Below, piece after piece: positions 21,308-32,828 of a stretch of DNA of 62,927 nt. The notes under the pieces are model-generated. The model was not told the origin of the DNA. It made no database searches and worked only from the letters and a program-made list of their open reading frames with translations. Position 1 is the stretch's first letter. Every line of letters begins with the position of its first letter. Source of the DNA: Chytridium lagenaria (lineage: Eukaryota; Chytridiomycota; Chytridiomycetes; Chytridiales; Chytridiaceae); contig JAHLKC010000184.1 in assembly GCA_025449115.1 (NCBI GenBank), positions 1-62,927 of the forward strand, read 5' to 3'. A program made the translations under genes and the position numbers.

Positions 21308-22974
21308 TCAAAACTCATCCCCAACAGTCTCCACTACCACCTTCCTCACAAATTTCAACGCAAGCGCCTTATCTCCCCCCGTAAATACGTCTACTACCCT
21401 CTTTGGTAACCCCTTCTGCTCCACCAACGCCTTTGGTGCAAAGTCCTCATACGTCAACCCCGCAAAGCCCTTCACAGCCTCATCCACAGCATCAGGGAAC
21501 TTTCCAGGTGACGCAGTTGCCAACACACACGTTACAACTCCCTCCCTCTCACTCTCCTCCAATCCAGCCAACACCTCTTCAGCCGCTACAACACCAACAG
21601 CCGTATGCGGGTCAAGCACGTACCTGTTCTCAGGAGGAACAAAGTACCGCCTGATAGCATCAGTGGTCTGCGCATCCGTGACACGACGCGACGTGAAGAT
21701 TTCCTTGGAAAGAGCGTGAACGTTTGAGGGAACCGTAAATCCATTTCCTGTACGGAGATGTTGCATCCATGTGGAGATGGCACGTGATGCGGTGGAGGAT
21801 GCAGTGAGATCAGGTGTGGATGTGATGGAATCGCCTCGAGCAAGGTACCACAATAACCTCTCGAAATTTGAGCTGACGAGGATATCCATGGCAGGCGACA
21901 GAGTCATTTTCACGTCATCAGCGGTGGTGGTGGATGTAGGTGATATGGGTTTCGTGTAAGCACCAGTCTCCCAGAAACGATGGAGAATATCGTTTTCGTT
22001 GGTGGCGATAATGAGTTTGTGGATCGGGAGACCCATGCGGACAGAGTAGTAGCCGGCGAGGATGTCGCCAAAGTTTCCAGTGGGGACAGAGTATTGAACC
22101 TTCGGGAGATCGGTGGGTGTAGCGCCTTTGGTGGTATCGCGCTTAATGTGAGATTTGCAAAAGTGGAGGTAGGATGCAAAGTAGTAGGAGGTTTGAGCGA
22201 GGATTCTCGCCCAGTTGATGGAGTTGATGGCACCGAGTTTGTATTTTTGCTTAAACTCGCGGTCACCGAAAAGAATCTTAACGGTTTCTTGGCAGTCGTC
22301 AAAGGTGGAGCCGTCGAGAGCAACGTTGTGGACGTTTCCATCGAGAACGGATGTCATTTGTTGCTCTTGAACTGGACTGATGCGGTGCTTGGGGTGGAGA
22401 ATGAAAACGTTGACGTTCTTCTTTCCACGAAGACCGTAGATGGCGGCACCACCCGTGTCTCCAGATGTGGCGCCGAGAACATTGATCCGGTGGACGGGCT
22501 CACCTGGGCTTGCGCGGCGGTTCTTGCGGGCAAGAAAGTATTCGAAGAGGTTTCCAAGAACTTGAAGAGCAACATCCTTGAAGGCAAAGGTGGGGCCGTG
22601 AAAGAGCTCTAGGACATGAAGGTGGTTGGGTTTTGCATCCGATGAGGATGTGGGGACAACGGGGAGGTCTTTGACTGGGGTGACATCGGGATGCGAGAAT
22701 GTGGCAAACGATCTCTTAAGGATGTCAAGAAGATCGTCGTCAGGGATACCACTCTCTGCGCTCTGCTGTGGGGTCTCTACGTAGCGACGGAAGAGACGAA
22801 AGGCAATCTGATAGTAAGGCAGGTCTGCCCAAGACAGAATGTCCTCTACAGAGAATGAGGGGATATCTGTAGGAATGTAAAGACCACCATCTGGAGCAAG
22901 ACCCTCAAAACGGCTTCCTCGAATGTGAGTAGCTTTGGATCGCTATCGTCGTTGCGTGTTGATCTGTAGGGCAT
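21308..22974 (-). CDS. THR4: Threonine synthase (one frame break)
   Basis: A PLP enzyme converting O-phosphohomoserine to threonine, last step of threonine synthesis, cytosolic. Reading from ATG at 22974 gives MPYRSTRNDD and FEEAVLR, then, after one missing base at about 22902, GLAPDGGLYIP. The PLP-lysine motif FHGPTFAFKD, SGDTGGAA and PTGNFGDILAGYYS follow. The C-terminal lid domain runs to the stop at 21308. With one base restored the length is about 555 residues and there is no intron, as expected for fungal enzymes. The break sits in a short C run (plus strand 22902-22904). Because the rest is intact, this is more likely a sequencing error than a pseudogene. Confidence 0.93.
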
Positions 22975-23829
22975 GACTGAGGAGGTTGTGTGTTGGGGCA
23001 AAAAGATCTTTTCTGACTGATAAGATGAAAATTGATGACTGATTTGGTAGACGATCTTCGTACTTGATAAGTAGGAAGCCCATCTGGACGGTTAGCGTTC
23101 ATACATTTTAAAGTAGGAGCGACCGTATGCTCATTATTAGGACATTTGGAACAAACGTTGTTAAATGCTGCGGATGTCTGCAGCACCACCACAGTCCAAC
23201 AATGAAGGCATCGACAAACTGCAAGAACCAGCAACAGCAACAACTTTCTAACCAATTAACCTACTGGGACCATACACCTATCACACCCACCATAATGTAC
23301 CTGTAGATATTTCTTCTCTAGCAAAATGTTTAAGGATTTCACCACAACAATAATAAATTGTAGTAAAATGGCATAGTTTTGGCTGTTGTTGCAAGGAACA
23401 TCGACATTCTCACTTGCACCTTCATTACTATTAGCAAGGCCTCCGACTCAACTGCATTGAAAGTCACTTATACAAGTCACCTTTGAAGGCGACATGAATT
23501 ACCTCTAATCCACTAACAAATAGACCGTATGCGGTGAAAGCATTCGTTCGGACTTCAGGAGTTGGGACCTGACATGCCGTCCAACCTATCATGTCTGACG
23601 CCCAGTACCAAGGTCTTGTCTTCGTTGTTTGTACGTCAACTGACGCCCTTTCCTTGCTCACTTCCACAGCAACAAAAAAAAATAAATTAGAAATTGTCAA
23701 GTTTCGCGTGTCTCTCTGAATTGATCCAGCCATGTTTCTTCCCAAAGACACACGACCATCAGAAAGAAACAACCTTCCAACAGAACTGGCTGAGAAAACG
23801 AACCATCTCCTTACCATCGTTTTCCGTCA
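22975..23829. other. Intergenic between divergent THR4 and WSC-CAP genes
   Basis: Divergent promoters of threonine synthase (minus) and the WSC-CAP gene (plus) should lie here. Two minus-strand open frames are present, but they lack family resemblance and do not look coding. I see no RNA gene. Confidence 0.5.
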
Positions 23830-25564
23830 ATGCCACCGTCATCACGGGGTATCTCCCGTCTCCTCATCCTCCTCCTCATCACCGTCTCAATCACCTCTGC
23901 ATCCCGTCATCACTCATCCGTAAATAATGACGATGGTATCATTAAAGTCAACGAAATCGATCCCGATGAACCGTCCTACACTAGACCTGTATATGATGCC
24001 CCCGCTGTAAACTATGCCTATGGCCATAACAGGAATGCTGCAGCGACTCCAAGAGTGAACGCTATCGCAACACCGGTTCAGAGGAACGTTGCTACACCTG
24101 TTCATAAGAACATTGCGACGCCTGTCCACAAAAACGCTGTTCCTACACCTCCCATCAACTACGCCTACGGTCACTACAGGGACGCTATCCCAACCCCATC
24201 CAACAACAATATAAACTACGCTCACAAGAAAAATATCGCAAAACCCATTCCAACACCTCCTTCAAACCGTCGACACCGTCAAACCTCTCACGGCCAACAA
24301 CTAGTATCACTATTACAGAACCACGCAAAGAACGCCGAAGACCCTATTTCCGTTGGTCCCGTCGCTGTATCGGGAGGCGTTGCACCTGTCGCTGGACCCG
24401 CAGCCCCTAGCGTCGTCGGTGGTCCCGCTCTCGCTGGTGTCCCCGCTGGCGCCCCCGCTTCCGATGCCTCCGCTGCAGGCGTCTCAGGAGACGCCTCTGG
24501 TGCCAACACAACGGTGGCCGGTACGGTGGCCTCTGGAAACGTGACGTACACCCCAATTGGATGCTTGAGGGAACCTACGCCGCATGATAGAATTTCAGGT
24601 TGTTGTCGAGCAGACTCTCCGAAAAGGAGTCCATTGTAGGGTGCGCCAAGTTGGCGACTGAGAGAAAGTTTGCGTATTTCGGATTGCAGTATGGAGGGGT
24701 ACGTTATTTCCCGCTGTCTTATTATCTTCCCTCTGTCTTTTTATCGCCTTTCCGTTGATCTCGTCGTCTTTTTTCTTGGAGTTTTAACATTGTTTTGGTT
24801 TTAAATAGGAATGCTGGGCTGCTCCAAACTTCTCCATCAACGTCACCGCCCAATTTGCGCGTCTCAGCGACTGCTCCATGCCCTGCACGGAAGACGCTGG
24901 TAAACTCTGTGGAAACAATTGGCGACTCAGTACATACTTTTTACCGGGCTTTTGGGGGTGTCATGCCGGTTGTTGGGAAACCAACGGTGGATCCACCAGG
25001 GTCGGATCCACCACCCCCACCTCCGGAAGAAAAGAAGGAGGAGCCTCAGGCTGAGAGTGCACGGGAGGGTGGTGGTGGTGGTGATCAAGGTGGTGGTGAT
25101 GGTGGAGGTGGTGGCGGTGGTGGTGGTGGTGGTGGAAGTGGAAGCGATGCCTCCGAATCCGATATCGACAACGCTATATCCGCGCATAACCGTCAACGTG
25201 ATGAATTCGGAAAACCCCATATTGGTTGGACGGCGGACTCGCTGGTGGAGCCAAAGAATACGCTGAGGTCCTCGCTGGCAAGGGTTGTCCTATGGAACAC
25301 AGCCCCCCTGAGGGACAAGGAGAGAATTTATGGGCAATCTACGGGGCGACAGATGCACCGTTTAATAGAGCTGTGGAAGATTGGTGTGATCAGCAGGAGA
25401 GGAGTTGGTGGTTTGATGATCAGAGTTATGCACATTTCACACAGGTGATTTGGGGGGACACGAATAAAGTTGGGTGTGCAAAGGCGGTTGCTGGGGATGG
25501 AGGTTGTATGATAATTGTGTGTCGGTATAGTCCGGCTGGGAATGTGGCTGGACAGTCTCCTTAG
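23830..25564 (+). CDS. Secreted WSC-CAP (PR-1/SCP-type) protein, broken frames
   Basis: The ATG at 23830 starts a signal peptide (hydrophobic LLILLLITVSITSA). An extended region follows with repeats containing NYAYGH and ATPVHKN, then a low-complexity Ala/Gly/Pro segment. A WSC carbohydrate-binding domain begins at YTPIGCLREPTP (24546). It is split by an intron of about 110 bases (24699-24808) and continues with ECWAAPNFS and CSMPCTEDAGKLCG. After a Gly-rich linker (25068-25140) the CAP domain shows ISAHNRQRDEFG, GENLWAIYG, HFTQVIWGDTNKVGCAKA and CRYSPAGNV. Three single-base frame breaks occur (near 24612, 24950 and 25232). The product is likely an extracellular or wall-associated protein. 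Confidence 0.8.
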
Positions 25565-26096
25565 ATGTGTTGTTTTTCCTTTTTTGTTTGTAATCGTTGC
25601 TTTCGGTTGTTTGTCACCTATTTCTTCATAGTGTTGTTGTGATTTTGTAGGTCAATTAATTACGTCTCTCAACTTTGCCGGTCATTTCTGCCTCCTCCTT
25701 TTCCATCTCCATCCTGCTTTCTTGATAAAACTTTTGTTTGTATTTCTATTGATTCACCGGGGTCTATCCGTTTTCGTTGTTTTTTTCCTTGTGTGTTCAT
25801 GGATGAGGTAACTAAAGAACCACCCGTTCTGAACAATACACGTGATGTGCGCCTCTCTATTATAAATTTGTCGCCAACGATGTATCCCATTTGGCTTTCC
25901 TGCAGCCCTGCCATTCAGGACTCAAAAGTGGTGAGCTGCCGACTGAGGAATTCGTATGAAATAGCAATAGGCGAACGTGAAATAAAATTACGAAGTTACA
26001 ATACCCAACCACTTTATCTCTCGCCTTCTCGATTTTCTTCACTCCAATCTAACTTCCTAACACTGCTCAAGCTGTTAAGTCTAATAGCGGTCACGC
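25565..26096. other. Intergenic
   Basis: Sequence between the WSC-CAP gene and the hAT element. Short open frames are present on both strands with no family resemblance. Nothing else noted. Confidence 0.5.
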
Positions 26097-28778
26097 TTAG
26101 GGACCCGCGGGTATAGGGCTCCGTTATGGGTCTCTATTCTGAAACCCGAACACGAAATTTTTTTTGGTACCCGAGCACTTTCGGGATTTTTCGGGCTCTA
26201 TCCATTGGACCAAATACTGATCAAAATCCATCATCAATCCGCAACCGTCCCATCATCATCATCCATTACAAGCTCAAATAGAATAAACACATTAAACCCC
26301 ATCTTCACACTTGACCAACATGGATGATGGTGAAGGAGACCAAGGCAGCGTCGCTCCAGTCGACAGCATCAGCAATGTCCAGTCCGGCGCATCATCATTG
26401 GTTTCAGGTCGAAAGCGTAAACGGAGCTGGGTGTGGAATTACTTCATCCCAGACCCAGACCGTCCCGGACGCTACCTATGCAAAGCCGACCACAAGGACC
26501 AAACGCCCGGAAAGAAGTGCAATACATCACTTATTGGGGACAAAACTGGGAGTACGGGGAACATGGTAAACCACTTGCGGAAAGCCCACAAGCTCTCCGA
26601 TCCAGCGGGCAACAAGGCTTTTGCCGCAGCTGCCACAGGAAATGGCAGTTTTCCGGCTTCGGAAAGGACTGGAAATATGGCGCTTACGGTAAAATTAACC
26701 TTCTTATTGGAGTACATACTGAATAATGAAATAAAATGGTTTGAATCGCGAATCCTTAAAGACGGCCCTGGCCTACACCATCATAGACTGTGATCTTCCG
26801 ATATCTTTCTGTGAGCGCGAATCCCTCGTTGCCCTTCTCAAGGTCTGCAATCCAAACATCGGTAACTTGATGGTTAAGCGTGGAGCGATGTCAACCCATA
26901 TAAGAAAGATGTTTGCGTGGTATCAAGATCGGGTTCGCGACAAATTTAGAGGAGCCTGCAACGTATCTTTCACTGTGGATTCGTGGACTTTGCCAAACAA
27001 TAATGCACTGATGGCCATCACCGCTCATTACCTGGATCAAGATTTCATTTTGCACGATTTTGCTCTTGGTTTTCGCGAAGTTAAAGGTTTAGTTCTTTAA
27101 TTTAAATCGCATGTTTTCTCCAAGAACGCTATCTCTTTGTACTTTTTATAACGTTCCTGTCGGTTATCTTATTTTTCAGGTCAACATTCAGGGGCCAATT
27201 TCGCGGATACTTCAAGATAGTTCTCGACGATTTTCAAATGGGTCACGGATTAATGTTTATCACGGCTGACAACGCTTCTACCAGCGTTAAGTTGGGGCGG
27301 GAGATTGAGAATTCCAGGCCATCTTTCAAGTACGAGCAGCGACTTCTGGGTTGTGTGGCTGATGTTATTAATTCAGCTGCAAAACGGGGTCTGGCGGCGT
27401 TGGGACCTTGGGATGTTGATGATCGGGATGAGGAAGAGATCAATGGCGTTGGACGAATTCCCGCCCTGACTCCAGAGGATGGCGCTGGTGTGAATATCGT
27501 GCCGATTATGAAGCGTTTACACGACTTTGTAGTCCATGTAACGAGCTCACCGCAAGAAGAGGAAATCTTTGAGTCAAGAATCCAAATGAAGCAATTATAT
27601 CTCTATGTAACCAGCGGGATTCGGAGTGTTGTGTTGGATGTTAAGACTCGATGGAACTCCACTTTTCTGATGCTAGAGAGAATTGTGTTATTAAAGTAAG
27701 CCTTAAAAATGTAACGCGTAGACTAATTAAACTAGAGAAACAATAGTGGATTTCTGCGATCACAACGATTATCCCAGTTACAAGAAATATCAACTCAATT
27801 CCTTTGAGTGGGAAAAGGTGGAGCAAGTGATATCGTTCCTTGGTCCACTGCATACTGCGACGGAAACGCTCTGTAGCACCAAGTATCCACCCCTCAACAG
27901 TGCCTTAGTTATATGCACGTCGTTAATCACGAGATTGAATGAGGTAGGTTTCATGTAATTTTTTAATTACTAATTCTAGTTACGGTGACGGGTATGATCC
28001 TACCCAACTTATTCCAGCTGTAGACGCAATGATAAATAAGTTGGAAGAGTATTTGTATAAAGCGTTACTGAAGCCGGCTTACTTTATTGCGGTTATTTGC
28101 GATCCGCGTACCAAGTTAAAGTACTTTATGTTGCCAAAGGTGAGCTTAATTAGATTGGTGTTAAAACGACTAACACATTCAGACGCGTTATATACTGCAA
28201 AAAGTAATGCCAGGCGTTGTTATCAATGCGCATTATTTTCGCGACATGATTTTGGAGTTGGAGCCTCTTTTGAATGAACAACATGAGGCATTGCCATCTG
28301 TGTCGCAAGCGAAACAGGCTTCATCAACGTCAACGGCTGGCCAATATTTGGACGATCTAGATCTATCAGCGGAAGACGGTCCACTTGATTTGCGCGGAGA
28401 GTTGGATGATTACCTTCGTGAAAAGTTGGAGACGAAGGATGTGGACGTGTTATTATACTGGAGAAGTCGGAAAGGATCTTTTCCGAAATTATCTCAGATT
28501 GCTCGGATTTTCCTTGGCATACCGGCAACTAGCGCTGCTTCTGAGAGAGTGTTCTCGGAAGGGCGGAAGATTTTGGACTGGCAACGGGCGTTATTGTTCG
28601 AGGATGCTGTTGAAGAGCTTTTGTCTTTAAAAGAATGGTGCAAGCAGTTTGGGCAAATCTTTAAGGAGCTCTCATGAAAATAAAACGTATGTATATATTT
28701 ATTTAGCCAACACACCAACGCCGATCCTCCTTTTACAATATTTGGGTACTACCCGAATACCCGTGTTCGAAAGTCTCT
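26097..28778 (+). mobile_element. hAT-family DNA transposon
   Basis: A BED-hAT transposase gene is flanked by imperfect inverted termini. The left end near 26097-26125 reads ACCCGCGGGTATAGGG. The reverse complement of about 28753-28778 reads GAACACGGGTATTCGGG. An 8-bp target duplication could not be verified, so the exact ends are uncertain. The right end abuts a Ty1/copia fragment in the opposite orientation. Confidence 0.65.
26320..28677 (+). pseudogene. hAT transposase (BED zinc finger to C-terminal dimerisation domain)
   Basis: From ATG at 26320 the N-terminus has a basic RKRKRSWVWNYF start and a BED zinc finger (YLCKADH..., with NHLRKAHK for the His pair). The central part shows FTVDSWTLPNNNALMAITAHY (26967-27029) and FITADNAS (27253-27276). 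VKTRWNSTFLMLERI (27640-27684) and AVICDPRTKLKYF (28090-28128) follow. The C-terminal hAT dimerisation domain reads IARIFLGIPATSAASERVFS, with the VDVLLYWRS block before it. Gaps at about 26690-26730, 27090-27180, 27700-27750 and 27945-27980 could be introns, but frame changes suggest decay. One-residue changes in catalytic Asp/Glu positions cannot be excluded. Confidence 0.8.
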
Positions 28779-29095
28779 GGCCGGATGTCATACAGGTACT
28801 TATCCGAGGTTCGAGTTCGGTGACTCCTAACCACAACTTGAGCTACCTCAAGGCAAACGCGCCAGAGTCCTTTGGTGAGAATTTCCGCTCGGCTGTGATG
28901 AGTAGGTAGCGTTTGAAACCAACAATAATGCGCGTCGTTAAGCTTTTCTCTGACGATCAAATGGAACTTGATATCAATATGCTTAGAACTGGTGATGTTC
29001 AGGGTTCCGCGAAAGAGTACCAGAGCCGCGCTTTAGGGCGATAGGGTCTTTTTGGGCGCTCTTGTTGAGCGATGTATCACTTCAATCATTGAAGC
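28779..29095 (-). pseudogene. Ty1/copia RNase H 3' fragment
   Basis: The minus strand reads ITSSKHIDIKFHLIVREKLN and EILTKGLWR, the conserved end of copia RNase H. A frame change separates it from an upstream ALVLFR-type block. No LTR was identified. The fragment is cut by the hAT right end near 28778. Confidence 0.7.
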
Positions 29096-29462
29096 AATCA
29101 AAGACATTAATTTTTGTTCTCAAGCAATACAGGTATTTTTTTTCTCATAACAACAAGCTGGATAAGATGTTGACTGTTTGCCCTCTACTATCTAATAACA
29201 TAAGCAAAGACGATTCAACACGCTGGGGTACTAGTAGAACCTGTCTACGTGAGCTCCAAGGCCATAGCATCTCGACGACGGTGATAGCATGCCTTTGGAG
29301 AGCACGAAGCCCGTCATGAACTTGTCACGCATCTACCTTGGTTACACAACACAGTGAGATTCTTTCCATCCTGTAATTAGACAGATAGACAGATAGATAG
29401 ACGGCCTGGCCTGTTTCCTACTCCCTTCCCCCCTCAAGCACGTCAACGAAACTCTGTCCATC
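29096..29462. other. Intergenic, upstream of the WSC-like membrane gene
   Basis: Possible decayed copia sequence to about 29140, then a short AGAT-type simple repeat at 29381-29400. The promoter of the plus-strand gene at 29463 presumably lies here. Nothing else seen. Confidence 0.4.
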
Positions 29463-32079
29463 ATGGACAGGGTCTGTACAGATGGGCACATTGATGATGA
29501 GAGAGTCAGACTAAACCATGTTAACCACCAACGGACTAAAGGATCGGAAGGAAGCTCAACAGCAACAACCAGTTCATCATCATCATTACTCCTTTCCTCC
29601 TTCATCCTTTTCCTCATCCTCCTCCCTACCACCACCATCGCCCAAACAGTTCCAGGCTGCTACGCATTCAACTACGGCATAGACGGCTCCCAATCCACAA
29701 CAGCCATCACCTCAAAAGCCGACTGTCAACGTTTCTGCATTGTGCAAAACCGACCTTACTACGGGTTTTTCGAGAACCACCTCAACGGCGAGAGATATGA
29801 CAGCTGTTGGTGTGTGGATCAGGGGAATTTTTATAACCCTGGAATCAACTTTGAGGTTAATCCTTATTGTGGGGAGTGTCGGTATATGAGGGAACGGGGG
29901 ATTAGTTGTGGAAGGCAGAGGAGTGGAGAGATTACGCTGTATCTTTGGTTGGAGTTTACGAGGGGGTTTGTGGAGCCACCGAATCTTGGGAGACCCATTT
30001 TGCCCATGATTTGGGAGACGGATACTACCACTGGTGTAGCTGCACAACCTCCTAATGTGAGTAAACTAATTCCTATTTATTTCAAAGGCTTTTACCGTTT
30101 TTAAATTTTAAAAATAATACATTATACTATCAATACACTAATATTTTGTTTATATATTATTTTTTTTTTGGAATCCTTGACCATTATTTTTATTAATTAT
30201 CTTTTTGTTGATAGAACATCGATGCCACATCGACACCGGCAGATGCCAGTGCATCACCCTCAAATGAACCCAATCCCTCCATATCCTCCATCCTAACCTC
30301 AATCTCCACTCTCCCCTCCTCCAACGCCTCCACAATCACCACCTCCCCCCCCTCAATCTCCGAGTCCCCCTCTCCCTCCCCCCCCTCTCCCTCCACCCCC
30401 CCACAACCTCGTTCCCCTCCTCTCCAACTTCCTCCCCATCCGTCATCACCTCCACCAACAACTCCTCCCAAGGCGTGGTAGTGGGTCTCTCAGTGTTTGG
30501 GTCATTGCTGGGGATCGTGTTATGCTCGATTGTGGTGTGTCTGTCTATTGCGGGGAGACGGAGACGGGAGGAGGAGGAGGGAGATGATGAGGCTGTGAGA
30601 GGGTGGAGACGTTGGAGGAGGAGCGTGGCGGGGATGACTGGGGTTGTGAGGAATGAAGGGTGGATGAAAGAGAGGAGGAGTGGAAATGGGATTCGGATGG
30701 GGACTGTGATTGCTGTTGAGAAAGGGCTGGGTGGGAAGCAGAGCTCAGGTACTTTCTCTTTTTCTTTATATTGCATAGAAACAACCCTTACTTTAACTTT
30801 TTTCCCTTCCGTATCCTTTATGTTATCTTATGTAATTTTTCTGAAAACCTTTTTGATTTTTAATCATATTTTTTTCTGTTACCCTTTATGTTATTTATTT
30901 ATATCAATCTTTAAACCTTTACGTCATTTATTTCCCACTTGTTTTCTTAATCTCATTAATATTTTACCTTTTCCTTCCGTCATCAAACCTACATTATTAC
31001 CCACAGAGGATCTCCTCCACCACAGCGCCTCCTTCGGCCGCGCCGCCACCCCAAGCAGCACCACCAGCCGTCAAACACCCCACACCCCTCCCTCCCCAAC
31101 CAACACCGCAACCCCAACCCCCCTCTCCCACTCCCACTCATTCTCCACCATCAAACCCCCTCCCATGGCGTACCACACAGAAGACCGTGATTTGCCGCCT
31201 GTACCTGCTGAAGTTGTGCCTGCGGTGCCTGCGGTTGTGCCTGCGGTTGTGCCTGTGGTCACGACATCTTTGTACCAGGACCATCAGACTCGGATGGCGG
31301 CGGCTGCGGCGGCTTATTATGGGGAGGGTGGGGAGGAGGGGAGTGGTGTTGCGACGGGGTTGGAGTCGGGGAGTGAGGGACAGATGTTGCAGCAGCAGAT
31401 TATGGTATGTCTTTTTTCTTTTTTTATTAATGTTTCCCATTCTGACGTTTCTCATATCTCTGTTTTTTATCTCTCATACCTTTGTTCGAAACTCTGTGAA
31501 CTATAATTGCGATTTTCTTCTTCCCTCCCCTTTACTTTTTTCTTTAAACAAATCCCACGAACTATTTCGATTTTCTTCTTCCCTCCTTTACTTTTTAACC
31601 AAAAATCTCATGATCTATTTCGATTTTCTTCTTCCCTCCCCTTTACTTTAAACCATCCCATAAACAACCGCGACCTTCCCCCCCCTTCTTTCCCATCCCA
31701 CCCCCCTCCACCATCTAACCTCCCCTTCCCAGTACATGCAACTCTGGCAAGAATACTACCTCTCCTACTTCTCCGCCATGGGTCTCCAAGTCCCCGGCGA
31801 CGCCTCGACCATCATGGAAGATCACCAAGAATCCTTTCTCCACTGGCGTCGATCCCAGTCGCATCTTCTTCCATCCCTCCAAACGCCCTCCCCATCCCCG
31901 TCGGCGGTGTCACGCCGAACGCACCGACGCCACGATCCCCGGATGCATCGTTGACGTCGATGGAGAGGTTGAAGAGGGAGAGTACGTTGAGGTCTGTGGT
32001 GAATTCGGAGAGTGGGACGGTGATTTTGCATAGTGGGTCGAGTTTGTGGAGTGAGGAGGAGGAGGAGGAGGAGGAGTGA
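29463..32079 (+). CDS. WSC-like cysteine-rich type I membrane protein, multi-exon
   Basis: From ATG at 29463, a polar N-terminus precedes a hydrophobic signal segment (about residues 44-61). A Cys-rich domain starting VPGCYAFNYG with FCIVQNRPYYGFF and DSCWC follows, similar to WSC domains. Intron 1 spans about 30057-30213. A Ser/Pro/Thr-rich stalk leads to a transmembrane segment at 30475-30550 (GLSVFGSLLGIVLCSIVVCL) followed by RRRR. The cytoplasmic tail continues through introns near 30747-31006 and 31405-31732 and ends in a run of Glu. Frame breaks lie in C runs at about 30377-30402 and near 31850. The architecture is like a cell-wall stress sensor, but membership of the Wsc family proper is not shown. 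Confidence 0.65.
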
Positions 32080-32828
32080 GGTCGTCTTTGTTCCACTTTC
32101 GCTCTTCGCTTTTGTCTTTTTCTGATTTTTTGGGGCATCATCAATGTCATTACTTTTTGCTTTTTGGTATCATTACGTTTTGCTTGGATTCGTTTTTCCT
32201 TTCGTTAACAGTCGTCGCTCCCACCTTTTTGTTTTGGGTATATCTTTTCGTTTCAAAACACCTTTTTCCGGTTGTTTTTTTCTGTCTTGCTTTTCTCTTT
32301 TTCATTGTCTATTCTTTTTTTTTCCTTGTTATCGGTGCTGGGTTGCGGTGTCATATAAATAAACTATGTAGGTTTTGTGATTCAAAAACATGGGGGAAAT
32401 TCGGTGTCGGTTCTGTTTTAGTTGGTGAATGTGGGACATTTTGGTAAAGTCTAGTAATGCGAAGGGGAGGATAAAGATGGATGCTTTTCGACTCTTTTTT
32501 TATGTTAATAGTCTTTAGAGGTTGAGGTTATAAATAGTCTTTAGAGATGGAGGTATGGAAAAGAATAACTTTTGTAAAAATGTTTGGTGAATATAGGATA
32601 TCTTTGTTGAGGTAGTAAAATAAATAAATACATTATATGATGGTCGTTCATGAGATTTGAAGGTATGAGGGAGGTGAATGAGGGGGTATCAGGTATTGGT
32701 TTTTTTTCAGTGGCGTCATAAGAGGGTGCAATGCAATAAAGAAAATATAACATGGTGGATTGGGGGTAGAAAGGGAAGATGAGGATTTATAAAAAAAAAA
32801 ACACGAAAAACATGAGAGATAAACAAAA
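32080..32828. other. Intergenic between convergent genes
   Basis: T-rich and A-rich sequence with no gene. Two near-identical short stretches (around 32512-32525 and 32537-32551, GTCTTTAGAG-type) form a small local duplication. Confidence 0.4.

Noticed and set aside
23464..23817. 117-codon minus-strand ORF
   Set aside because: Overlaps the probable promoter of the WSC-CAP gene and has no family resemblance.
26311..26319. Upstream TTG start for the hAT transposase
   Set aside because: Non-ATG starts are rare in fungi and ATG at 26320 follows three codons later.
30193..30776. Long minus-strand Gly/Glu-rich ORFs opposite the WSC membrane gene
   Set aside because: Generated by the C-rich and G-rich low-complexity strand. 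The plus strand has the TM segment and tail.
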